DNA of 64,000 nucleotides from Sorex araneus (GCF_027595985.1 NC_073313.1:86906899-86970898), one strand, 5' to 3'; shown: positions 1 to 11,303, counted from the first letter of the stretch. Numbers and translations: made by a program. Notes: generated by a model not told the origin, from the letters alone.

Positions 1-82
1 GACAAAAAAACAGCTATTAGGCCTTCTTCATCATGTCCTTTCCCCATGATTGTCCCAGAATGGGACAGTCTCCCACTGTGGA

Positions 83-235
83 CAATGATCAGAGGTTACT
101 CCTGGCTCTTCACTCAGGATTTACTCCTGGCGGTGCTTGCGGACCATATGGGAGGCCAGGGATTAAAGTCAGGTTGGCGATATGCAAGGCAAACACACTC
201 CCTGCCATTCTTTCACTCATACCCCAAACCATTTG
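83..235 (-). mobile_element. Type A SINE, diverged
   Basis: GGTTACTCCTGGCTCTTCAC and GGACCATATGGGAGGCC retained; head degraded. Confidence 0.6.
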
Positions 236-239
236 AGGT

Positions 240-411
240 TTTTTTTTCCTTCTTGGGTCACACCCAGCAATGCTCAGGGGTTACTCCTGGCTCTGCACTC
301 AGGAATCACTCCTGGAGGTGCTCTGGGGACCATATGGGATACTGGGAATTGAACCCGGGTTGGCCGCATGCAAGGCAAATGCCCTACCCACTGTGCTATC
401 GCTCCAGCCCC
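240..411 (-). mobile_element. Type A SINE, full length
   Basis: Complete from T-tail to CTCCAGCCCC; near-TSD ACCATTTGAG / ACCAGTTGAG. Confidence 0.93.
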
Positions 412-724
412 ACCAGTTGAGTTTTGATGTAAAAAATAGGACAGGTAGGTTATAACAAGCCTAAGAGGGTCTAAGTAAACTCCTGTGTCTAGAAGAAGAT
501 TCTGGTTATGGCAACAGGTAAGATTATGAATTCTAGGGTTTGTGAGGTGGCTTAAAGGGCTCCAACACATGTGGGAACTCAGGTGCAAATTTTTGTTTTA
601 ATCCTGACATCACATGGTCCCAAAATGGAAAAAAGAATGAGAATCATATGACTGGGGTGTCATTCAGCTGTAAAGTGCTTGCTTTCAAGGCATAGATGGC
701 TCTGAGTACCATAACAGGTACTAC

Positions 725-914
725 TTTTTTTTTTGGGGGGGGGGTTGGGTCACACCCGACGATGCTCAGGGCTTGCTCAGGGCTGACTCCTGGCTCTACA
801 CTCAGGAATCACTCCTGGCAGTGCTCAGGGGACTATATGGAATGCTGGGAATCGAACCCGGGTCGGCCACGTGCAAGGCAAATGCCCTACCCACTGTACT
901 ATTGCTCCAGCCCC
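725..914 (-). mobile_element. Type A SINE with local duplication
   Basis: TSD ACTACTTTT. CTCAGGGCT is duplicated within the body near 767-784. Confidence 0.92.
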
Positions 915-934
915 ACTACTTTTTTTTTTAAAGG

Positions 935-1062
935 AGCCGGAGTGATAGTATAGTGGGGAAGGTGCTTGCCTTGCATGCAACCAATCCAGCTTTGATCCCC
1001 ACCATCCCATGGTCCCCTGAGCATCACCAGGGATGATTCCTGAGCACTGCTTGTTGTGGCTC
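935..1062 (+). mobile_element. Type A SINE, older
   Basis: Directly abuts the previous SINE in opposite orientation; the 3' body is shortened. Confidence 0.75.
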
Positions 1063-1084
1063 AAAAGAGAGAGGAGAGAGAGAT

Positions 1085-1232
1085 GCCAGAGTAAAAATCC
1101 AGTGGGTAAGGCACTGGATTAATCAGGGTTCAATCACTGGCACCACATATGGCTGCTCAAGCCTGCCAGGAGAGATTCCTGAGTGCCAAGCCAGGAGTAA
1201 GTCCTGAGCACTTCTGGATGTGGTCCTAAAAA
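1085..1232 (+). mobile_element. Type A SINE, diverged
   Basis: CCAGTGGGTAAGGCACTGGA head remnant and AGCCAGGAGTAAGTCCTGAG body. Confidence 0.6.
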
Positions 1233-1309
1233 CAAAATGAGAGGTGGGGACAGAGAAGGAGAGAGAGAAAGCATTTTTCAGATTCCCTTGCCCATTGTTA
1301 TTCCCTTAC

Positions 1310-1765
1310 ATTTTTTTTATGAATTCTGCATGTGATCATTCTTTCTGTCTCAGTTCCTCTCCTTCTGACTAACTTCACTCAGCATGATACTGTCCAGATC
1401 CATCCACACAGTGGCCAACTGCATGATTCTACCTTTTCCTAGAGCTGAGTAGTTTCTGCTTATATGTATACCACAGTTTCTTTATTCAGTCATTTGTTCT
1501 TTTTTTTTTGCTTTTTGGGTCACACCCGGCGATGCACAGGGGTTACTCATGGCTCTGCACTCAGGAATTACTCCTGGTGGTGCTCAGGGGACCATATGGG
1601 ATGCTGGGAATCAAACCCGGGTTGGTCCCGCGCAAGGCAAATGTCCTACAAATGTCCTACCCGCTGTGCTATCGCTCCAGCCCCTCAGTCATTTGTTCTT
1701 AAGACACACAAGTTTTTTCCAAGTTCTGGTTATTGTGAGTAGTGCTGCAATGAAAATAAGCTCAC
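1310..1765 (-). mobile_element. Old LINE-1 ORF2 3' fragment, split by a SINE
   Basis: The reverse complement aligns with the ORF2 end of the 9730-10352 element (GAAACT.TGGTAYA, TATCATGCTGAGTGAA). A type A SINE (1501-1685) splits it. Confidence 0.7.
1501..1685 (-). mobile_element. Type A SINE inserted in L1
   Basis: TSD CAGTCATTTGTTCTT on both sides. A short tandem duplication ATGTCCTACAA lies at 1640-1662. Confidence 0.95.
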
Positions 1766-1834
1766 AAAAGTCTTTTAAAATAGTGCTTTGGGGCACTTGA
1801 TGTAGATGTGAAGAACTGGAGTTGTGAGGGCCTG

Positions 1835-2015
1835 GCTTGGAGGTGGTGGTGGGGAGGAACATTTGGTGGATGGTGAGACAATAGTGGGTGGAAGTGGACG
1901 GCCAGGTGGAGGCGCTAGTTTTGGAACATTGCATGCACGAAACCCTATCATATATGATATTGTAAATCACAGTGCCTCAAATACAAACAATGAAAATGTA
2001 AATAAATAAATAATT
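1835..2015 (+). mobile_element. LINE-1 3'-UTR-like segment
   Basis: GGTGG-rich stretch then GGAACATTGCATGCACGAAA and TGTAAATCACAGTGC, ending in (AAAT)n. It resembles the L1 3' ends at 10200-10345 and 63360-63545. Confidence 0.4.
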
Positions 2016-2249
2016 CACTGTAATTTAAGAAGAGAGAGAAATCCAGGGAAGGGAAGTGACTAGCAAGTTAACCCCTTTGAGTTTCTGCCAACTGGGACTA
2101 GATTTCTCAAATAAATGGCTGGCTCTGCAGAGGGCTATAGTGAAAAGATATGTTTTGGAAGTCTCCAGAATTAACACAAGGTAGTTTTTGGCTACCTGAG
2201 AATTCAGTCTTAAACAGGCAGCCTAGACAACCTTAGAAAGAAGAGAATA

Positions 2250-2419
2250 GGGGCTGGAGTGATAGCACAGCGTGTAGGGCTTTTGCCTTGCACGCGGCCA
2301 ACCTGCGTTCGATTCCCAGCATCCCATATGGTCCCCCGAGCACCGCCAGGAGTGACTCCTGAGTGCAGAGCCAGGAGTAACCCCTGAGCATCGCCAGGTG
2401 TGACCCAAAAAGAAAAAAA
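2250..2419 (+). mobile_element. Type A SINE, full length
   Basis: Exact TSD AAGAAGAGAATA (2238-2249, 2420-2431). Confidence 0.96.
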
Positions 2420-2437
2420 AAGAAGAGAATAAAAACT

Positions 2438-2592
2438 GGGGCTAGAGAGATAATATCTGGGTTTGATCACTGATCCAGATTTGACCCCTGGCATCCATAT
2501 GGTCCCCCAAGCCCTACCAAGAGTGATCTCTGAGCACAGGACCAGGAGTAAGACCTGAGCACTTCCAGGTGTGGTCAGAACCTCATCTCCCA
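2438..2592 (+). mobile_element. Type A SINE, older
   Basis: Head partly deleted; ATATGGTCCCCCAAGCC and CCAGGAGTAAGACCTGAG kept. Confidence 0.7.
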
Positions 2593-3295
2593 AAAGAGGA
2601 CACTAAAATCTGACTGTAGTTCCCAGATGAGCAACGGATTCTAGTCAAAGGGACAGTCCCCCGGGTAAGTGCTCATTCAACGGGAAATGTCACTCATTGC
2701 AAATTGGTGGGCAGAGAATGGATTCTTTAAGGAATGGTTTGTGGCTGCCCCATTATTGTCCTAGGGCTGGGGATGGGGAGTTAGCACCTTGTGCCATCTG
2801 GCAAAAGTGCATTCCAGAGTTAAACCATAGTGTCCTGATCAGTCGGGTTCTTGGCTGCAAACAACAGAATATGATTCTAACTGAAGCAGAAATGGAGTTT
2901 GTGGAAGGCTGTTGAGGATGGCGCTGGGATTGGAGATGAAGACAACCAGCCTCGGGAAAACAGGTGGAAACCAAGGGAAGTTGGCACTGTCAGGGTCATA
3001 CTGCAGGACTGGCATGCTCAGGGTGCTGCGACTACCCACCACCCACACACTTGCTCTTGCACTTGCTCATGCACCTGGTAGCTGGGGCCTCCAGCAGTCA
3101 TTGTTGCCGTCCCCTGTCACGCACATGTTCCAAAGTCCAAAGGGAAACATCTGACTGGCAGGCCGTGGGCCACATCCTAGATACCTAGGTGCCAGTGCAC
3201 AGGGCATATTTGCTTCAGTATGACTGAGATGTTTGGACACGAAACAACCCCAACAAAAGGTCCAACGAGAGTGGCTGTTTTCTTTTCTTCTTTCT
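2593..3295. other. Mostly unique intergenic sequence
   Basis: No gene seen. TTGGCTGCAAACAACAGAAT near 2851 resembles an old mammalian repeat that I cannot name. Confidence 0.5.
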
Positions 3296-3513
3296 GCTTT
3301 GAGACCACTCTGGGGGCTGCTCGGGGCTTCTTCCTGCCTCTGTGCTCCGAGATAACTTCTGGCAGGGCCCAGGGCACCATCTGTGGTGCCGAGAATCAAA
3401 GCGGAGTTGGCCGTGTACAAGGCAAGAACCTTAATTCATGTCTATCTCTCCGCTGTGCAGGGATCTAACCCAGATCGGCAAGGCCTTGCCCACTGTACCA
3501 CCTCTTTGACCTC
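3296..3513 (-). mobile_element. Two overlapping SINE remnants
   Basis: A diverged body plus head (3296-3460), followed by a second head-only piece with GATCTAACCCAGATCGGCAA (3461-3513). Confidence 0.5.
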
Positions 3514-3889
3514 TATAGATATTATTATATTTAGTCCTGAAAACAATGCCAGAATTTGAAACGGTTATTAGTTCCACTTTATGGGCTGAAGATGCCCTGG
3601 TCACATGACAAGTGAGTAAGGGGTGGAGCTGAGATTTGGTTTCAGCCCCACCTGGTTCTGGAATCCATGTTTGCACATATCCAGGCCACCTGCTCCCCTA
3701 GTGGTGCAAAACAGCAGACAAGAGCATAAGCAACCTAGAAGAAAATGGAAGATTCCTTGGGTCTGCAAAGTAGGGAAATCTTTTTAGGCAGACAGGTAAA
3801 CTAAGTGGGGCAGGGTGGCAGGGCACAAGGCTTTGCATGTATGAAACCCTGGATTTCAGCCACAGTAATAAAAGAAAGAAAGGTAAGCT
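3514..3889. other. Unassigned intergenic sequence
   Basis: Nothing recognisable. Confidence 0.5.
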
Positions 3890-3965
3890 CAGGGTTGGGG
3901 TGACTCAGCAGCTTAGCACCTGCCTTGCATGCATGGGAGCTGGGTTCAATTCCCAACACTGAAGT
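3890..3965 (+). mobile_element. tRNA-like SINE head only
   Basis: GCTTAGCACCTGCCTTGCATG and GGGTTCAATTCCCAACACTG; no body follows. Confidence 0.4.
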
Positions 3966-4029
3966 AAAGAAAGAAAGTAGCAGTGACAAAACCTGAAAGC
4001 AAAGGTAAAGAAACACTAAAGGACATAAA

Positions 4030-4265
4030 AACAGAGATTGGAGAGGTAGTACAGCAGGTAAAGGTCTTGCCTCGCATGCAACCTGTGTTCGACCTCTGGC
4101 ACCCCATATGGTCCCCTAAACATCCACTGAAGTAATTTCTTTCTCTCTCCCCCAACAGGAGTAATTTCTTCCCTTCCCCGCCCTCCCCGCACCCTTACAG
4201 GAGTGATTTCTTAGTGCAGAACCAGGAGTAACCCTTGAGCGTGGTCAGGTGTCACCCCCCAAACA
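4030..4265 (+). mobile_element. SINE with expanded body
   Basis: The (A)GGAGTAATTTCTT unit occurs three times with pyrimidine-rich spacers (4130-4212), lengthening the body by about 60 bp. Confidence 0.78.
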
Positions 4266-4336
4266 AAAAACAAAGCAAAAGACAGATTGAGCTACATCAA
4301 ATTGTGAAGCTGCTTTATTAAAACAATGATAATGTT

Positions 4337-4516
4337 GGGGGCTGGAGCGATAGCACAGTGGGTAGGGCGTTTGCCTTGCACGCGGCCGAGCTGGGTTCGA
4401 TCCCCAGCATCCCATATGGTCCCCTGAGCATCGCCAGGCGTAATTCCTGAGTGCAGAGCCAGGAGTAACCCCTGTGCATCGCCTGGTGTGGCCCAAAAAG
4501 AAAAAAAAAGAAAAAA
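4337..4516 (+). mobile_element. Type A SINE, full length
   Basis: Near-TSD AACAATGATAATG / AACAGTGATAATG. Confidence 0.95.
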
Positions 4517-4663
4517 ACAGTGATAATGCAAGGGAGACTGCTTGAAACAAAGTGATTATATTTTTTGACTTGGCATATGCTGCTGACTTTAATGTCATCA
4601 TTTCTTAGTGACTTTGTTATACAAAGAGAAAGTATTTTTTTTCTTAAAGAAAATGATAATACT

Positions 4664-4775
4664 TGGGCCAGGGAGTGTCTCAAAGGGCTTTGAAGTTAGG
4701 AACTTCAGGTTCGATCCCCAGCACTGGATGATTCAAATACTGGAAGTGGCTCTGAGCCCCACTGTGTGTGAGACC
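4664..4775 (+). mobile_element. SINE remnant
   Basis: CAGGTTCGATCCCCAGCACT B box and TGGCTCTGAGCCCC; weak head. Confidence 0.4.
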
Positions 4776-5153
4776 CTTCCATTAAATAAGTAAACATAGA
4801 TTATAACACCACAAGCAAATTTAGAACACCTTACCAGCACAGACTATTTATAATACATGATAAAGTTTTAGTATCTTTGCTACATAAAGAAGTCTTACAA
4901 ATCCACAATGAAAAATAAACATCTCCCGAGGAAATGAGGGAAAGGACTTGAATTGGCAATTCACAGAACAAGAACTACTAATGGCAATGATCTAAGAAAA
5001 ATATTCAATATTACTGAAAAGCATAAATCCAAATATTAATATGTCAACATATAATTTTTCACTCATCAAGTGGGCAAATATATACATACTCTATTTTGAT
5101 GACATATATTTAATTAAGACTCAATACAGGAAGAGTTTATGGAAGCAGGATTT
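4776..5153. other. AT-rich unassigned sequence
   Basis: About 70% AT. CTTTGCTACATAAAGAAGTC and the following A-rich text may be an old plus-strand L1 remnant; not firm. Confidence 0.4.
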
Positions 5154-5330
5154 CTTTTTGTTTGTTTGTTTTGGGGGGCCACAGTCGACTGTACTCAGGG
5201 CATGCTCCAGGCTCTGAGCTCAGCAATCAATTCTGGTGGGGCTTGGGAGACCCTGTGGGGTCCCGGGGACTGGACCTGGGTCAGCCACATGCAAGTCAGA
5301 GCCCTTCCACTCTATTATCTCTCCAACTTC
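5154..5330 (-). mobile_element. Type A SINE, older
   Basis: (TTTG)n tail; GGACTGGACCTGGGTCAGCC and CTCTATTATCTCTCCAAC head. Confidence 0.72.
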
Positions 5331-5349
5331 TATGAATTTTTTGCATAGA

Positions 5350-5440
5350 GGTGTGCCACATCTGACTGTGCTTAGAGCTGACTCCTGACTTTGTGCTCAG
5401 GGACTCCTGACAGTGCTCAGGGGACCATATATATAGTGCT
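5350..5440 (-). mobile_element. SINE body fragment
   Basis: CCACATCTGACTGTGCTTAG to GTGCTCAGGGGACCATAT; head absent. Confidence 0.55.
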
Positions 5441-5497
5441 CTAATTGCTGTACCTCTTTCTGGGCCAAGGAAACCATCATTTGAAATCAGCTTTACG

Positions 5498-5668
5498 GGG
5501 GCTGGAGTGATGGTACAGTGGGTAGGGCATTTGCCTTGCACACAGCCAACCCAGGTTAAATCCCCGGCATTCCATGTGGTCCCCTGAGCACTGTCAGGAG
5601 TAATTCCTGAGTGTAAAGGCAGGAGTAGCCCCTGAGTACCGCCACGTGTGACCCCGAAAACCAAAGAT
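5498..5668 (+). mobile_element. Type A SINE
   Basis: Intact head and body with B box mutated to GGTTAAATCC. Confidence 0.88.
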
Positions 5669-5691
5669 ATAAAGAATTAAAATCAGTTTAG

Positions 5692-5840
5692 TCATGGAGA
5701 GATATAGTACGGTGGGTAAGATGTTTTCCTTAGGTGTGGCCAACCCGGGTTTCAATCCCCAGCACCACATGTAGTTCTGCAAGCGCTGCTAGGAGTGATT
5801 CTTGAGCACCACCGGGGAAGGCCCAAACACGAAAAAAGAG
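5692..5840 (+). mobile_element. Type A SINE, older
   Basis: GGTGGGTAAGATGTTTTCCT head, 20-25 nt of the body lost. Confidence 0.72.
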
Positions 5841-6129
5841 AAAAGACAATAAAGATAAAGAAAAGCAAATCAGCTTTGGAGAGGCCAAGGTTATAGCTCA
5901 GCTGTCAGGGCATGAAATCTAGCACGTCATGGCTACCCAAACATGTCTGGCTGTCCCGAGCATGAGCCTCAGCCACTCTGTGCTGAGCAGCACCAGGAAT
6001 CCTGGTGTTCTCTCCTGGACCCTTCCCGTCAGGGTCTTCCAAGAACCGCCGGGAGGGGTCTCTGGACCCTGGGCCTTTCTGAGCCTCCCTAGGAGCCTAC
6101 TTGGATGGCCTCTCCACTAAATGGAAGCT

Positions 6130-6260
6130 TTAAGGCTGGGAGATCATTTAAGCATTTAAGTAGTAGAGCACAAACCTTATATGTGTGAAACCTTATAACC
6201 TTGACTTGGATCCCCAGCACCTCAGCTGGGTGTGACTCCTGGGTCCAGGCCTCACAGGGC
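6130..6260 (+). mobile_element. SINE remnant
   Basis: GGATCCCCAGCACCTCAGCT follows a diverged head. Confidence 0.35.
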
Positions 6261-6395
6261 CCCCAGCACCCTATTACAGAGCCTTGGTACTCAGCCATCT
6301 GGCCAGATTGGCCAAATCGCACCGAGCATCCTGCAGGATCGGTCAGCACTGCTTGAAAGACTTCCCTGCACAATGAAGGAAAAAATCTGTGGTAT

Positions 6396-7580
6396 AGGCT
6401 GGAAGATAGAGCGCTTGCCTTGCTTATGGCCAGATTTGTTCAATTCCCAGGACCATTTTTGGTCTCCTGTAAAAAACTAAGGCACGCCGAGGGGCGAGTG
6501 CACTCGTGGGCTCTCCGGGTGGCTGTGTCTTGCCGCCCGCGTTTGGTGCTCCAGAACCGCTGTGTATGGGCTGGATCGGGACAGCTGTTGGCCAAGGACT
6601 GCCGAAGGAAGAACGAGGACCAAGCTGGTTGCTGATTAGTTACCGTTTATTCAATCTTCCATCTTTCCATCTCCCGCACTCCCAGCTCCGGCCTCTCTCT
6701 GGATCAACTGCCACCTCTCTCGCTTCTCTGTCTCTCCTCCTCCTGTCTCTCTCACCTTGCCCTCTAGGCTACACCCAGCCAGGTAGCAAAATCAACATAA
6801 GAAAGCCCTTCCTGACTCTTAAGGTTTTTTTTTCCTTTCCTTAGTCCAAATACTTATTAACGTCTTAATACTAGTTATTTTTGTATGGACATAGCAAGAC
6901 ATACATTGAGGCTTGCAAGGGAGCTGTCCTGGCAACATCTTGCCACAGACTCAGACCACAGCACTCAGGCCAGATTAATCATTCCTCACCCTAGCAGGGT
7001 CCAAATCTAGTTATCACTGTTTGGATCATGACAACATTTGTCCATGATCAAGCTCTTAACTTATAGTTAAGCATTAGGCACTTTGGCCAGGCCCATCTTG
7101 ATGCCAGGGTAGCACACAACTCACTGCTTGCCCTGGGGCTTGCCCTGGGTCCGTCTCGTCCCTCCTCGGGACCCTGCTTTTGGGGGTGCTAGGAAGTAAG
7201 GGCAGCTGAGGCCTAGGTCGAGAGAACAGATGCCCAGGAGGAAAATATCATGTAGAGTCAAATGACTCCCAGGTTACAAAAGCATAGCATTTGCTAAGTC
7301 TTCCTGTGTCCATACAAAAAGGACGTTGCTCTGAATAAACTATGCAGAGGCCTCAAGGAGAAGAGAAAAACAGTATTTGCAAGTCAACAGAACACTAAAA
7401 AAGAAGTTACAAATAAACAAAGAGGAATGGGAGCACTGTAACGGGAGTAACTCAATAAACCTAAACTACCTGAGGCTATGTTATCCTACAGTCTCCCAAG
7501 CCATACCAGGATTGATTTCTGAGCTCAGAGCCCAGGAGTAAGCCCTGAGCACCACCAGGTATGGTCCAAAAGAAAAGGGT
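6396..7580 (+). mobile_element. SINE split by solo LTR copy 1
   Basis: Head at 6396-6467, body at 7491-7580 (GTCTCCCAAGCCATACCAGG...). Removing the LTR and one TSD restores a continuous SINE. Confidence 0.8.
6468..7490 (-). mobile_element. Solo LTR of an endogenous retrovirus, copy 1
   Basis: 1023 bp, begins TGTAAAAAACTAAGG on the given strand and ends TATCCTACA, reverse-complementing copies 2 and 3. It is bounded by an exact 6-bp TSD GTCTCC (6462-6467 and 7491-7496). No internal retroviral genes are present, so it is a recombined solo LTR. It interrupts a plus-strand SINE. Confidence 0.92.
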
Positions 7581-7669
7581 CAGAAAGAAACAATAAATTT
7601 TATTGAGCAGCAAATTAAATACAATGAACTATGTTCATTTGAGGGGGGATTGGGGAGGCTGAAATGATT

Positions 7670-7803
7670 CCTGACAAGGCTACTCCTGGCTCAGTGCTCA
7701 GGGTGAACCTTGGGAGTGCTAAATATTGGGAACCCTAAATTAAACCTGGGCCTCCCCCATATGCAAAGCATGTGCTCAGTCTGTTGAATCATCTTTCCAG
7801 CTC
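7670..7803 (-). mobile_element. SINE remnant
   Basis: CTACTCCTGGCTCAGTGCTC body and a degraded head ending TTTCCAGCTCC. Confidence 0.55.
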
Positions 7804-7899
7804 CAAACTGTGTCCATATACGTATGTATGAATTCCATTTCCTTCTTTTTTGCTGCTGTTGTGATGCCCTGGGGATGCACACTTGTTGCTGTGATGGGG

Positions 7900-8350
7900 T
7901 TCACGCAGCATTTGAATGATACAATTCAATGAGTTTATGAAGTTTATGAAGCCACAGCTGCAGTCAAGATACAGAACATATCCATCACCCCAAAACTTTC
8001 CTCATGATCCTTTTATAGTCTATCTCTTTCTCCAATCTCTGTCCCCAGGCAACCATTGATCTGTTTCCTGTTTTTTTTTGTCCCTATACTTTCCAGAATT
8101 TCATACAATGGGATCATACAGTATGTAATATTTTGGTCTGGCTTCTCTCACTCAGTATACTGTTTTTGAGATTCCTCCCAATTGTTGCATCTATTAGTAA
8201 TTGCTCCTTTGCAATGCTGAGTGATAGTCTGTTCTAATAAATATACCATTCTTTCTCACTCAGTCACCTGGTGATAGCCCTTTGGGTTGTTTCCAGTTTG
8301 TGGTGACTGGACTATTGTGAATAAAGCTGCTGTCAACATTCTGATGGCAG
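7900..8350 (-). mobile_element. Ancient LINE-1 ORF2/3' fragment
   Basis: Contains AATGGGATCATACAGTATGT, CTGGCTTCTCTCACTCAG and GGGTTGTTTCCAGTTTGTGG, the antisense of the mammalian L1 ORF2 tail. Diverged and frame-broken. Confidence 0.7.
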
Positions 8351-8596
8351 TATAAACTGGTATAATCTTTTAGTAGTTCAATTTGGTACTGTGTGTCGAA
8401 ATAATAAAAATATGAATACTCGAATGACATGCTGTCTGGGATTTGCCTCAAAATGAATCCATTGACAAGGGAGAAGTGGATAGGTGAAAAAGATTGACCA
8501 TCAGTTTAACTATTGAAACTGGGAGGCGAATTAATGGGAGCTTAATAATATTCTACTTCTGTATTTTGAAAGTTTCTCTCATACGATTTTAATTTT

Positions 8597-8672
8597 GCGG
8601 GGTCCCCAGGGTTGAACGCAGAAATTCATACATACTGGCATGTGGTCTACCAGTATGCTACATCCCTGCCCC
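8597..8672 (-). mobile_element. SINE head remnant
   Basis: GGGTTGAACGCAGAAATTC to ATGCTACATCCCTGCCCCC. Confidence 0.35.
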
Positions 8673-8701
8673 CATTATAAGATTTTAATATTTATACCAT
8701 T

Positions 8702-8873
8702 TGGGGCTGGAGCCATGCACAGTGGATAGGGCATTTGCCTTGCACGCAGCCGACCCAGGTTCAATTCCCAGCATCCCATATGGTCCCGAGCACCACCAGA
8801 AGTAAATCCTGAGTACTGAGCCAGGAGTAACACCTGTGTATCACCGGGTGTGACCCCAAAAAGCAAAAAAAAA
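8702..8873 (+). mobile_element. Type A SINE
   Basis: Near full length; a four-base loss in the A box (GAGCCATGCACAGTGG). Confidence 0.9.
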
Positions 8874-9065
8874 AGTATTTTATACATCTTAATCCAATTC
8901 ATAAGATCAGATATGCAAAAAGGGAGTTCCTAAAATTATGTTTATAATAACAAAAAGAGTGAAAAATTAAATACTCAGCAAAACCTTGGGTAAATCAATT
9001 ATGGACCATTTATTAAATACAATACAATGGAATCTAGAAATCCCATCTTTAAAAATATTTAATGC

Positions 9066-9235
9066 CAGGGCCAGAGCGATAGTATAGCAGATAGGGTGCT
9101 AGCCTTAGATTTGGTCTATGTGGATTCAGTCATTGTTGTCCCATATGGCCCCCCTAGTACACCAAAAGTGATTCCTGAGCATAGAGCCAGGAGTCGGCCC
9201 TGAGCACAGCTGCGTATGACCCCCAAACAAAAACA
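9066..9235 (+). mobile_element. Type A SINE, older
   Basis: GCCAGAGCGATAGTATAGCA head; B-box region rewritten. Confidence 0.72.
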
Positions 9236-9294
9236 AATATATATGCTTATATATACATATATATTTAATGTCATTGAAAGTACAATATACATTT

Positions 9295-9463
9295 TGTTTG
9301 TTTTTGGGACCCACAGTACAGTGCTCAGGGATGATACCTGGCTCTACACTCAAGGGTTCAGATAGTGCTTGGGGGACCCTATGCAGTTCCAGAGATCAAA
9401 CGCTGGTCAGCCACATGTAAGGTAAGTACCTTATTCTCTGTACTATCTTTAATGTCCTACAGT
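9295..9463 (-). mobile_element. Type A SINE, older
   Basis: GTGCTCAGGGATGATACCTG body, CTCTGTACTATCTTTAATG head. Confidence 0.72.
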
Positions 9464-9545
9464 ATACATTTTGTATGACAAACACAAGTGACAATTACAT
9501 ATAGTCCGATTCCATTTAAAAATATATAAGAAATATTTAAGAAAA

Positions 9546-9708
9546 ATTTGGGGGGCACACCCAGCGATGCTTAGGGATTGTTCTTGACTTTACACTCAGG
9601 AATTACTCCTCGCAGTGCTCTGGGGATCATATGAGATGCCCAGGATTGAGCTGGTAGGCCGTGTGCAAGGCAAACTCCCTACCCACTATTACAATAGTTC
9701 TGCCTCAT
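9546..9708 (-). mobile_element. Type A SINE
   Basis: Flanked by ATAAGAAATATTTAA (left) and ATAAGAAATAGTTTTA (right), the first of three insertions at this target. Confidence 0.88.
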
Positions 9709-9729
9709 ACATAAGAAATAGTTTTAGGG

Positions 9730-10352
9730 CTACAGATGATTGGTTAAAGAAACTTTGGTACATCTACACAATGGAATACTATGCAGCTGTTAGGAGAGAT
9801 GAAGTCATAAAATTTGCTTATTAGTGGATAGACATGGAGAGTATCATACTAAGTGAAATGAGTCAGAAAGAGAGGGACAGACATAGAAGCACTGCACTCA
9901 TTTGTGGAGTATAGAATAACATCACATGAGGCTGACACCCAAGGACAGTAGATACAAGGCCCAGGAGGATGGCCACATATCTGGAAGACTGCTTCATGAG
10001 CGGAGGACAGAAGGCAGATGGAATAGAGAAGGGATCATTAAGAAAATGATGGCTGGAGGAATCAGTCGGGATGGGGGTGTGTGCCGAAAGTAGATAATGG
10101 ACCAAACATGATGACCTCTCAGTGTCTGTGTTGCAAGCCATGATGCCCAAAAGTAGAGAGTATGGGGAATATTGTCTGCCATGGAGGCAGGGGGAGGGTG
10201 GTAAAAGGGGGGTATACTCAGGATATTGGTGGTGGAGAATGTGCACTGGTGGAAGGATGGGTATTTGATCATTGTGTGATTGTAACCGAAACATGAAAGC
10301 TTGTATCTATCTCACGGTGATTCAATAAAAGTTTTAAAAAATACAAAAAAAA
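9730..10352 (+). mobile_element. LINE-1 3' end, 5'-truncated
   Basis: The first part encodes the end of L1 ORF2 (WYIYTMEYYAAVRRDEVIKF-like), followed by a G-rich 3' UTR and an A-rich tail after CAATAAAAG. It is flanked by an exact 17-bp TSD AAGAAATAGTTTTAGGG (9713-9729 and 10353-10369), so it is a target-primed insertion truncated at its 5' end. Confidence 0.95.
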
Positions 10353-10366
10353 AAGAAATAGTTTTA

Positions 10367-10540
10367 GGGGGTGGAGCGATAGCACAGCGGATATGGAATT
10401 TGCCTTGCAAGCGACTGACCTGGGTTCGACCCTCAGCATCCCATATGGTCCCCCAAGAACTGCCAGGAGTAATTCCTGAGTGCATGAGCCAGGAGTAACC
10501 CCTGTGCAATGCCAAGTGTGATCCAAAAAAGAAAAAAAAG
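10367..10540 (+). mobile_element. Type A SINE next to L1
   Basis: Third element at the AAGAAATA-TTTTA target; right copy at 10541-10556. Confidence 0.93.
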
Positions 10541-10682
10541 AAAGAAATATTTTTAAAAGATGAGAATGTTAATGATAGTGAGTTGTATGTTAGGATTGCA
10601 AATAACTTTTCAAATGATTTTGTAATTTCCTGTATTTAAAAAAAGTTTGCCAATGAGCACATGATATTTATATATGTAATTG

Positions 10683-10803
10683 GCGTCATGGTAGCATTCA
10701 AGGGTTGCTCCTGAAGGTGCTAGGGATACTATGAATTACCTGGGATCTAACACAGGCCACCCACATGCAAAGCATGCATTCCAGGCTTTGGCCTACATTC
10801 CTG
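10683..10803 (-). mobile_element. SINE remnant
   Basis: AAGGGTTGCTCCTGAAGGTG and CTAACACAGGCCACCCACAT. Confidence 0.5.
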
Positions 10804-10821
10804 GCCACTACAGGATATTTT

Positions 10822-10996
10822 ATTCTTTTTTTTTCTTTTTGGGTCACACGCAGCGATGCTCAGGGGTTACTCCTGGCTCTGCACTCAGGAATTATTCCTG
10901 GCGGTGGTTGGGGAACCATATGGGATGCCGGGGATTGAAGCTGGGTCGGCCGCGTGCAAGGCAAATGCTTTACCCACTTTACTATCACTCCAGACC
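10822..10996 (-). mobile_element. Type A SINE
   Basis: Complete; flanks ACAGGATATTTT / ATAGGATCTTTT suggest an imperfect TSD. Confidence 0.92.
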
Positions 10997-11124
10997 TTAT
11001 AGGATCTTTTCAATGGAGAAGAATGGTATTTCATTTCTCTTTGGAACTTTGCATTTTCTCCAGATCCCCTTTCTTACACTGTCTTTTTTTGTCTGTGAAG
11101 GGGGTTGTGTGTGATATTTGAATC

Positions 11125-11273
11125 ATAGCTGGCAGTGCTTAGGGCTTACCTCTGACTTTGATCAGAGGTCACTCCCAGCAGTGCATGGGGAACCCTATGC
11201 TGTGCTGGAGATTGAACAGCTTGGCCGTGTGCAAAGCAAGTGTCTTAAACCCCGTCTTATTTCTCCAGCCCTT
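11125..11273 (-). mobile_element. Type A SINE, older
   Basis: TGCTTAGGGCTTACCTCTG and GAACAGCTTGGCCGTGTGCA. Confidence 0.65.
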
Positions 11274-11303
11274 TACACTGTCTTAAGTGTTTTTTTTATT
11301 GTT

